The notes under the pieces were generated by a model. It had not been told where the DNA came from, did no database searches, and was given only the letters and a program-made list of their open reading frames with translations. DNA of 23,894 nucleotides from Spirochaetaceae bacterium UBA1306 (lineage in GTDB: Bacteria; Spirochaetota; Spirochaetia; Treponematales; Rectinemataceae). The stretch covers positions 1 through 23,894 of the forward strand of contig DBTW01000112.1 in NCBI GenBank assembly GCA_002307245.1, read 5' to 3'. Shown piece by piece: positions 7,088 through 14,800 of this stretch; positions within the stretch are counted from its first letter, which is position 1, and the number at the start of each line of letters is the position of its first letter. Both the position numbers and the translations under genes were made by a program.

Positions 7088-7112
7088 CGATTCGAGGTCC
7101 GGGACGGAGAAT
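7084..7112 (+). promoter_or_regulatory. Weak candidate promoter at argD end
   Basis: TTGACG (7084-7089), a 17-base spacer and GAGAAT (7107-7112) match sigma70 at five and four of six positions. It overlaps the argD stop and could drive the lipoprotein gene at 7211 with a leader of about 90 nt containing the two hairpins below. Confidence 0.3.
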
Positions 7113-7154
7113 TGCCCCCCTTGGCGCTGTAGAATCTTGAAGGATTCGAGTGCT

Positions 7155-7184
7155 GGCGGCGAAGTTCGCGTGAACTTCGCCGCC
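7155..7184. terminator. Perfect 13-bp hairpin after argD
   Basis: GGCGGCGAAGTTC (7155-7167), loop GCGT, then the exact complement (7172-7184). It is the longest perfect stem in the window and lies between argD and the lipoprotein gene. No U-run follows, so it may be a weak terminator, a 3'-end stabiliser of the arg message or a 5' leader element of the next gene. Confidence 0.5.
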
Positions 7185-7186
7185 CG

Positions 7187-7205
7187 CCTTACGCCGCATA
7201 AGGGG
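7187..7205 (+). promoter_or_regulatory. Small hairpin over the ribosome site of the 7211 gene
   Basis: CCTTA (7187-7191) can pair with TAAGG (7199-7203), which overlaps the AGGGG ribosome site (7201-7205) six bases before the ATG at 7211. If formed it would lower translation; only five pairs, so it is weak. Confidence 0.25.
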
Positions 7206-7210
7206 ATAAA

Positions 7211-10200
7211 ATGCATCGAAAAAGATTCCTTGCCCTTCTCGTAATCTTTACCATCGCCTTGACGCTCTCGGGCTGCAGCTTCTTCAATTCTCTCTTCGGT
7301 CTCAATAAAGACGATCCCGTCGAGAACCAGCCTTCCGACATCCTGACCATCTATACCCTGATAGGCGATATGTCGAAGGCCCTGACCGACCAGAAGGTCT
7401 GCACCGCGGCCGAGGCGACCTTCCTGGTAGACGCGGCCAATGCTGCGGTCGGATCGGCGCTCGGCGCTGATTCTTCGCTTCAGGCGACGGACCTAGAAGA
7501 TCTCATCCCCGTGGCCACGGGCGGCTCGGTGGCCGGCCTCGGCACGGCCTCCTTTTCGGCCTGGGGCGACCCGCAGAGGATCGTCTGCGTCAACGCCATC
7601 GTCGAAAGCTTCGTGAAGAGCCTGAACGGCAAGTTCGTCGCCACCGGCCAGGCGAGGAGCGCGCGCGGCCTCTCCGACAGCGCCGTCGTCGTCGAGGGCA
7701 TACTCGCCGGCATCGCCAAGGCCGCCATCGCCAAGCTTCCCAAGACGGGCATCGTATCGGCCGAGGGCCTGGCGGAGGCGGCCGGCGGCATCGCCAGCAC
7801 CATGATCGCGAGCCTGGGCGGCGGCGGCGTCAACCGCGCCTACGCAAGCCCGGCCATCGCCGCGATCGCGGGCGCCGCGGTAAGGACCCTCGAGGACTCG
7901 GGCTTCTCCAAGGGCGCGGCCATCGAGCTCGCGGTGACGGCCATAGCCAAGGGCGCCGTCTCCGCGATCGCCTCGGTCGACAGTTCGGTCGCGACGAGCG
8001 CCGACTACCCGGCCCTGGCCTCCGCGATCGCGAAAAGCGCCGCCGCGGCCATCGGCGCCTACGACCCGATGACGACCGAGGCGATGGCCGGCCTCGTGGG
8101 CGCCCTCGCCAAGGGCGCAGCCGAGGGCGTCGCGGCCCTGTCCATGGGCGCGGAAGCCTCGAGCGCGATGGCCCAGGGCCTCGTGGCGGGCAGCGCGACG
8201 GCGATACTCTCGGTCGCCTTCGTCGACGCGAGCGTCTCCGGAGCGAGCCTCCTCGGCGCCATCACGCAGGCCGCGTCCACGGCCCTCGGCGCATCGGCGA
8301 ATACGGCTATCACGGTCGGCGCGGCCGAAGGCGCCGTCGCTAGCAAGGCCTACGCCTCTGGCGACGCGGCCGCGATCAAGGCAGCGATACGGCTCGGCGG
8401 CGGCGCGGCCGTCCTCGACGCCGACGTCGCGGCGGGCATCGACCGGGGCGATAATCAGGCGCCCACGGCCAAGGCCGGCGCGGACGCCTACGCCAAGGTC
8501 GGCGAGCTCGTCAAGCTTAGCGGTACCGCCAGCGACGGCGACGGCGATGCCCTCGCCTATGCCTGGAGCTTCGCGCAGAGGCCCGCCGCCTCGGGGCTCA
8601 GCGACGCGAGCATCTCGGGCTCAAGCGCACTCGCGGCCTCTTTTACCCCGGATGTCGGGGGCTCGTACATCCTCTCGCTCAAGGCCAGCGACCCGAGCGG
8701 CGCCTCGGCAGAAGCCTTCGTGGCCATCGTCGCCGTCGCCGAGACCAATTCCGCATACCAGGGCATCACCGCCGAGGCGCGGCTCGCCAGCGCCAAGAGC
8801 TACATGGATACCGGCGACTGGGCCGACGCCCGAGACGCGCTTCTGGTCCTCGCGACCTATTATCCGGAGACCTCGATCAGCGCCGAGGCCACGCAGAGGC
8901 TCGCCGCATGCTACAAGGAGCTCGGCGACCTGGAGCTCGCGATCCTCCGCTACAACGAGACGATAGAGAAATGGCCCGATGCGGAAGCCTCGCTCAAGGC
9001 TCGGCTGGAGCTCGCCTGGCTCATGCTGGACACGGGCAAGAGCGACATGATCGAACTCGCCGAGCCCCTGTTCAAGTATCTCGCCGACGGCGCGCGGCCC
9101 CACGATGTCTACAGGGCCGACGCCCTGCGGGGCTCCGGAGTCATCGCGATGAAGGCCGGCGATTACGCGAAAGCGACCGAGCTTCTGCTGAAGGCGCGCG
9201 ACGCCGAGAATACCAATGTCTGGGTGCGGTATTACAGCCAATCCTCCTACGCCGACTCTCTGTTCCATCAGGGCCAAGTCGACGCCGCAATCACCGCGAT
9301 TCTGCTCACGGTCACCGATCCTGCGTATTGCCGCGACGAGAAAGGCGCGAAGATCCCTCAGCTCTTCTATAAGACCTATACGGACCAGTTCAACGGCTAC
9401 GTCCAGATCGGTCGCGCAGCGGATGCGAAAACCCTCCTGCAGAAGCAGCTCGACTCGCCCGACGCGGAATACACGAGCGCGCAGGGACTGGATATGGGCC
9501 GCATGCTCGGCCGGCACTACGGCTGGGATGGAGCCAAGGACCTCGCCGCCTATACCAAGGCGATCGGGGTCTTCGACCAGGCCCTCAAGAAATATTCTGG
9601 CACCGAGCCCGAGGCGAAGTCCCAACGCGACTGGATCCAGGTGCAGCTCGGCCAATGCAACCAATACCTGGCCGATCTCGCGGTTTCGGAAGCCGATAAG
9701 GGCGCCTACCGGAAGGCGGCCAACGCGGCCTACGACGCCGTGATCCCGGATCTCGGGAGCTCCTGGGGCTCGAGGCAGGCGGGCGAGGCCATGATGGAAA
9801 AGGCGGTCATCCTCCTCTGGCAGGAGGGCGAGTACGACGCGGCCGAGGCCATCGGGCAGAAGCTCCTGGCCCAGTACCCTTCCGGCTTCGATCGATATCC
9901 CGTGGCTACGATGGAGCTTCGCATGGGCGATATCTACAGCCAACGCGGCTACGCGGCCCAGAACGCCTCGAGCTCCGGCTCCTCCGCCCTGTTCAACAAG
10001 GCCTTGTTCTATTACCTGAAAGTCAAGCCCGCGAACTTCCCCGACCTGGGTTCTGGCGAATGGTTCTTCGCGGAGTCCGCGCGCGGCGCCGGCGCCTGCT
10101 ATTACGCGCTCGGCCAGTACGATGCCGCGATCGCGCAGTACGGCCAGGTGCTGGCGAACCCTTCCTACCCGATCGGCCAGAAGGCCCAGGCCCAGCTAGG

Positions 10201-11605
10201 CTTGGCCGAGGCCTACGCGGCAGAGGCCTCGCAGGCGGCGGGCGACGGCGACTTCACCGGCGCCATGAGCATCGCCGGCGGCAAGGCCGCGAACGCGTTC
10301 AAGGCCCTCGCCTCGGCGGACTACCAGGAAGGCGGGGCCTATCTCGAGTCGGGGCGCTATGCCGCCCAGGCCTATGTCGAGCTTGGCCGCCTCTATGCCA
10401 ATGTCGCGCAACAGATGCTGAGCTACGGAAAATCGAGCTCCAGCGACGAGGTGAAGGCCGTCTGGCAGTCCGGCTACGATTGTTACGCGAAGGTCAAGGC
10501 CGCGGATTTTCCCGCGCTCGCCGCCTCCGAGAATGAACGCTGGATCTTCCGCGAAGCCTTAAGCGGGGGCGGGCGCTGCCTCGAGGGAACGGGGCGCTAC
10601 GCCGATGCTCGCGCGATGTATAGCGACTACCTCGCCAAGATAGCCGACGGCAGCTTCCCCGCCTCGGACAAGCCCGAGATGCAGCATAGAATCGGGCGCA
10701 GCTATCAGAACGAGGCCGAGCGCCTGCCGTGGCTAAGCTCCAGCGCGGCATCGATGGTATCGGGGGCGCTGTCGGCGATCTCCGAATACGAAAAAGTCTA
10801 TGCCCTGGGCAAGGCCCTGGACGACGGCAACGCCGCCGCCTGGGCGCGCAATGACGCGATCTGGAGCTATAAGCTGATCTGCAACAGTAGCTCTATCGAT
10901 TGGCCCGGCAGCTATACGGACCTGGCCGCGCGCGACGGCTACATCGCCTCGGCCAAGGCGGTCTTCGACGCGAGCGGAGCCTTCACGCAGGCCGACGGCT
11001 CGACCTTGGTCGAGCGAGGCATGCCGGCCTCGGGCGCATGCCGCGCGCTCGGCTGGATGAATCAAAACAACGGCAGCGCCCTTCGGAGCATTGCGCTCGG
11101 CATGAGCGACGCTTCCTCCAGGCCCGAGGGCTGGCTGCCTGCCTGCCTCGACTACCAGGTCAAGGCCCTTGCCTGGTTCACTCAGGCCCTCGGCTATCCC
11201 GGCGTCGATGCGGATACCGCGGCCGATTCTCGCTACGGTACCATCGCGGCACATATTCAGGAATGCGGCCTCTACCTGGATCGGGGCGGGAGCGATGACG
11301 GCGCGAAGGCGGCCGATGCCTTCGCCGCGTCGAGCGCGCTGCTCGCCGAACTGGTGACGGACAAGGGCGCCTACGTCCAATACTACGCCCGGGCGCTCAG
11401 GGATATGGGCTGGGCCTGCATAGACTACGGATCCAGACTCGTCGGCCTCTATTCCGGCTTCAAGACCAATGACGCTTGGCAGATTGCGGCGAGTCTCTAC
11501 TTCAACACCGCCCTGGCCAGCGATGGCATGAAGGGAGTCGACGGGGGCAATGTCGGCACGCGTTGCGCCGAAGGCCTCGCCTGGATCGCGTCACATAAGG
11601 ACTGA
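7211..11605 (+). CDS. Giant TPR/PKD lipoprotein, first paralogue
   Basis: A 1464-aa lipoprotein. The signal peptide ends in lipobox LSGC, so Cys22 is the lipidated N-terminus, followed by SFFNSLFGLNKDD, identical in the neighbour at 11856. Residues about 30-240 are helical and Ala-rich. Residues about 240-410 hold degenerate 22-30-residue repeats with an (L/I)xxA(I/V)xxGA core. Residues 415-507 are one PKD/REJ-like beta domain (NQAPTAKAG, SDGDGDALAYAWSF, GGSYILSLKASD). From about 524 to the end are TPR-like helical repeats, for example MDTGDWADARDALLVLATYY and YYALGQYDAAIAQYGQVL. Expected location is an outer or inner membrane leaflet, facing the periplasm or surface. No enzyme motif is visible; the build suggests a scaffold or binding protein. 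AGGGG lies 6 bases before the ATG. No named family is recognised. Confidence 0.9.
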   Translation: MHRKRFLALLVIFTIALTLSGCSFFNSLFGLNKDDPVENQPSDILTIYTLIGDMSKALTDQKVCTAAEATFLVDAANAAVGSALGADSSLQATDLEDLIPVATGGSVAGLGTASFSAWGDPQRIVCVNAIVESFVKSLNGKFVATGQARSARGLSDSAVVVEGILAGIAKAAIAKLPKTGIVSAEGLAEAAGGIASTMIASLGGGGVNRAYASPAIAAIAGAAVRTLEDSGFSKGAAIELAVTAIAKGAVSAIASVDSSVATSADYPALASAIAKSAAAAIGAYDPMTTEAMAGLVGALAKGAAEGVAALSMGAEASSAMAQGLVAGSATAILSVAFVDASVSGASLLGAITQAASTALGASANTAITVGAAEGAVASKAYASGDAAAIKAAIRLGGGAAVLDADVAAGIDRGDNQAPTAKAGADAYAKVGELVKLSGTASDGDGDALAYAWSFAQRPAASGLSDASISGSSALAASFTPDVGGSYILSLKASDPSGASAEAFVAIVAVAETNSAYQGITAEARLASAKSYMDTGDWADARDALLVLATYYPETSISAEATQRLAACYKELGDLELAILRYNETIEKWPDAEASLKARLELAWLMLDTGKSDMIELAEPLFKYLADGARPHDVYRADALRGSGVIAMKAGDYAKATELLLKARDAENTNVWVRYYSQSSYADSLFHQGQVDAAITAILLTVTDPAYCRDEKGAKIPQLFYKTYTDQFNGYVQIGRAADAKTLLQKQLDSPDAEYTSAQGLDMGRMLGRHYGWDGAKDLAAYTKAIGVFDQALKKYSGTEPEAKSQRDWIQVQLGQCNQYLADLAVSEADKGAYRKAANAAYDAVIPDLGSSWGSRQAGEAMMEKAVILLWQEGEYDAAEAIGQKLLAQYPSGFDRYPVATMELRMGDIYSQRGYAAQNASSSGSSALFNKALFYYLKVKPANFPDLGSGEWFFAESARGAGACYYALGQYDAAIAQYGQVLANPSYPIGQKAQAQLGLAEAYAAEASQAAGDGDFTGAMSIAGGKAANAFKALASADYQEGGAYLESGRYAAQAYVELGRLYANVAQQMLSYGKSSSSDEVKAVWQSGYDCYAKVKAADFPALAASENERWIFREALSGGGRCLEGTGRYADARAMYSDYLAKIADGSFPASDKPEMQHRIGRSYQNEAERLPWLSSSAASMVSGALSAISEYEKVYALGKALDDGNAAAWARNDAIWSYKLICNSSSIDWPGSYTDLAARDGYIASAKAVFDASGAFTQADGSTLVERGMPASGACRALGWMNQNNGSALRSIALGMSDASSRPEGWLPACLDYQVKALAWFTQALGYPGVDADTAADSRYGTIAAHIQECGLYLDRGGSDDGAKAADAFAASSALLAELVTDKGAYVQYYARALRDMGWACIDYGSRLVGLYSGFKTNDAWQIAASLYFNTALASDGMKGVDGGNVGTRCAEGLAWIASHKD

Positions 11606-11655
11606 AGGTCCGATAGCGTTATAGAGAAAGGCTTTATTCGGAATAGGGTCGCATA

Positions 11656-11674
11656 CCCGCAGTTCTACAGCGGG
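11656..11674 (+). terminator. Short hairpin after first giant lipoprotein gene
   Basis: CCCGC (11656-11660) pairs with GCGGG (11670-11674) over a 9-nt loop, about 50 bp after the stop codon, followed only by a mixed CTTCGTTCATT. It is a weak terminator candidate. Confidence 0.3.
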
Positions 11675-11683
11675 CTTCGTTCA

Positions 11684-11746
11684 TTGGGGGGAGAGCGGGG
11701 GCGAAACCTTTATAAAAGGTTTCTCGCCCCGCGCCCCCTCTTCCAA
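11684..11746. terminator. Long nested hairpin between the two giant lipoprotein genes
   Basis: The inner stem AAACCTTT/AAAGGTTT (11704-11711, 11715-11722) has a 3-nt loop. Outside it GCGGGG (11695-11700) and neighbours pair with CGCCCCGC (11725-11732), and G-rich 11684-11691 can pair with C-rich 11734-11746 (outermost TTGG/CCAA). Altogether it spans about 63 nt. No U-run follows, so it is a factor-assisted terminator or processing signal ending the first paralogue's message. The rest of the 250-bp gap holds only the repeats and promoter listed next. Confidence 0.5.
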
Positions 11747-11771
11747 ATGGCCGAGTCACTCTATATAAATT

Positions 11772-11797
11772 GTGTGAATTAGTGTGAAATAAGTGTG
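11772..11797 (+). promoter_or_regulatory. Three phased GTGTG direct repeats
   Basis: GTGTGAATTA, GTGTGAAATAA and GTGTGCG begin at 11772, 11782 and 11793, spacings of 10 and 11 bp, one helical turn each. The last copy falls where a -35 element would sit for the -10 at 11815. Helically phased direct repeats over a poor -35 are typical of promoters activated by OmpR/PhoB-class regulators. The regulator is unknown; the response regulator at 22069-22779 is of that class but is not shown to bind here. Confidence 0.5.
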
Positions 11798-11814
11798 CGT
11801 CGGGCGATATATGC

Positions 11815-11820
11815 TATAAA
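11815..11820 (+). promoter_or_regulatory. -10 element of second giant lipoprotein gene
   Basis: TATAAA (11815-11820) lies about 35 bp before the ATG at 11856. At 17 bases upstream there is AGTGTG, which does not resemble TTGACA and is part of the GTGTG repeats. The promoter is therefore likely activator-dependent. Confidence 0.5.
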
Positions 11821-11855
11821 ATCTGTGCATTGTTCGTGAATAATGGAGGAAAATA

Positions 11856-14800
11856 ATGCCTTTAGGACGACCTGTCCGCTTTGCTTCCTACTGTGCGGCG
11901 ATGCTCGCCGTCAGCCTTCTCGCCAGCAGCTGCAGCTTCTTCAATAGCCTCTTCGGCTTGAACAAGGACGACGACAATAAGGAACCCGCCTCCAATGTCG
12001 TCACGGTCTATACCCTCATCGGCGACATGTCCAGCAGCCTGGTGAGCAAGTCGCTCTGCAGCGCGGCCGAGGCCAAGGTCATAGCCGACGGGGCGAACGC
12101 GGCCGTCTCCGCCGACGGTTCCACCACGACCAATTTCGAGGCCCTCATCCCAGTCGCCGTCGGCGGCGCCGTGGGCAGCCTCGAGGCTACGACTGCCGCC
12201 TGGGGCGCCAGCGCCGATGCCGACGCAAAGCGCGGCGCCTGCGTCGAAGGCATCATCGCGAGCTTCGTGACGGGCATGAACGGCAAATTCGTGGCTACCA
12301 CGGAAGGGCGCAGCGTCCGGGCCCTCAGCGACAGCGCCGCGGCCGTGAACGCCATCCTCGCGCGCATATCGAAGGCGGCCGTGTCGAACCTCGCCAAGTC
12401 CGGCATCACCGCCGAACGTCGCGCGACCACCGCGAGCGGGGTCGTCAGCACGATGATTGGCAGTCTCGCCGGCGGCGGCGTCAACAAGGTCCTCGTCAGC
12501 GACGCGGTCAGCAAGATCACTCAAGGAGCGGTCGAGATGCTGGTGGAGGCTGGCTGCCAGGACGCGCTCGCGACCGCCGTGACGGCCATCACCCAGGGCG
12601 CCGTGTCGGCGATCTCCTCGATCACGGTCTCGGGCGTGGCGAGCGCCGACTACTCCAACCTCGCCACCGAGATCGCCAAGGGCGCCGCCGCCGGGGTGGG
12701 CGTGATCGCGACGAGCGACACCGTCTCCAGCCTAGCGGGCGCCGTCGCCACCGGCGCGGCCAAGGGCGTCCTCGCCGTCCAGGCGAGCAGCTCCCTCGAT
12801 GCGGCGACGACCGCGTCGATGGTGCAGGGCGTCTCCTCGGGCGCCACGACCGGGGTCATGAGCATCACTTCCATAGATGTCCAGTCGGTAGGGACGACCC
12901 TGATCGGCTCCATCACGAGCTGCGCCTCGACGGCTCTAAAGGGCGCGAGCGACGAGGCGACTATTCAGGCGGCCGTCGCGACCGGCGCCTCCGCGGCGGC
13001 CCAGACCGCGCTTACCGGTAGCCACGATGCGGCTACCCTGGCAGCGGCCATCACGATAAATTCCTCGGCGGATGTCACCGTCGACAAGACCGCGGCTATC
13101 AGCGCGGGCGTCACGATCGGCACCAACCATTCGCCCGTCGTGAGCGCCGGCTCCGATAAGTCCGTGGCCGTGGGCGAGGCGGTAACGATCACGGGTACGG
13201 CAACAGACGCCGACCTCACGTCCGATCCCGCCACTTCCAACGTCCTGACCTACGCCTGGACGGTGGCCTCGAAGCCCGCGACCTCGCCCGCCGTCGTCCT
13301 CTCCTCCTACAATACCTTAAGCACCGGCTTTACGCCCTCGGTGGCCGGCACCTATAGGCTCTCGCTCAAGGTCACGGATGCCACCCCCGCTGGAATGGCC
13401 TTGTCCACCGTGGAAGCCTTCTGTGCTATTCAAGCCCTTGCCTCCACCGATACCTCCTACGGCGGCATGACCGCCGCCGAGCGCCTCGCCTCCGCGACGA
13501 GCCTCATGGACCAGGAAGAGTACGGGGCCGCCCGCGACGAACTCCTCACCCTGCTTACCTACTACCCCGTCACCGAGCTCAACGGGGAGGCGGTCGTACG
13601 CCTCGGCCACTGCTACGACAATCTCGGGAGCTACCAGCTCGCGGCGGCGCGCTATCTGCAAGCCATCGGCGATTTTCCCGACAATGCCGCAGTGCCCAAC
13701 GCGCGCAACGCGCTCGGCTGGGTCTACCTGAATCACTTGGGCGACACAGCGAAGGCGAAGGAGCAGTTTGCGGCTGTCGCCGCGATGAGCGATCTCAAGA
13801 CACGCGAGGCGCCCAACGCGATCCACGGTCTCGGGGACGTGGAGCTAAAGATCGGCAACTACGAAAAGTCGATCGAGTATCAGAATCAGGCCATGGATCC
13901 GAAATACGACGCCTATACCGATGTCTACGTGCTGTTCTGGTCTCAGCACAATATCGCGCAAGCCTACGAGGGCGAGGGATCGGCGGGATACGCGAAGGCC
14001 GAGACGGCCTTCGCGGCCATCCAGAACAACGCGAAATTCACGCAGAGCGATCCGACCAAACCTTCGACCGTCGTGGTCAGCCTAATGCGGCAATTCTACG
14101 AGGATTGGGGCTGGCTGAAATACAATGAGGGAAAGGTCTCCGATCAAGTCGCCCTCTATAAGGCCCAGTCGATCTCGACCGCAGTCTCCTACCCGAACTA
14201 CGTGCGCCTGCGCTTCGCGCGCCTCGCCGCGGAGCGCGAGCTCTGGGACCTCGCCGAAACCTCCGACAACTTCACCCTGGCCAAGAGCGAGCTCACGGCC
14301 GCTCTCGGCAAGTATTCGGGTAGCGACGCCAATACCAAGAGCGAGCGGGACTGGGCTCAGCTGCGGCTGGGGCAGGCCAACTCGAGGCTCGCCGACAATC
14401 CGCCGAGCGCCGCCGACAAGGCCGCGTACGTGAGCGCCGCCAAGGCCGCCTTCGACCTCGTGGCCGTCGATCTCGGCACTACCTGGGGCACCAGGCAGGC
14501 GGGCGAGGCTATGGTCGAGAAGGCGAGCGTCCTGTTGTGGAAGGACGAGAATTATTCCGCGGCCGCCGCCCTCGCGGCCAAGGTCGTCTCCAGCTATCCC
14601 GCGGACTACGATCAATACCCGATGGCCTATGCCTACTTCATGCTCGGGCAGACCTACCGCCAACAGGGCTGGTACGCCAAGAACAACTATGGCCAGGATT
14701 ACGTCGATTCCTTCCAGAAGGCCATCTTCTACTACTCGAAGGTCACGACCGCCAACTACCCCTCGCTCTCCTCGACGCAGTGGTTCTTCGCCCAGGCTCT

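Noticed and set aside
5561..7216. Minus-strand open frame (551 codons) opposite argB/argD
   Set aside because: Antisense shadow of conserved genes in GC-rich DNA; no recognisable motif or ribosome site.
8621..9943. Minus-strand open frame inside the first giant lipoprotein gene
   Set aside because: Antisense shadow; low-complexity composition and no independent coding signs.
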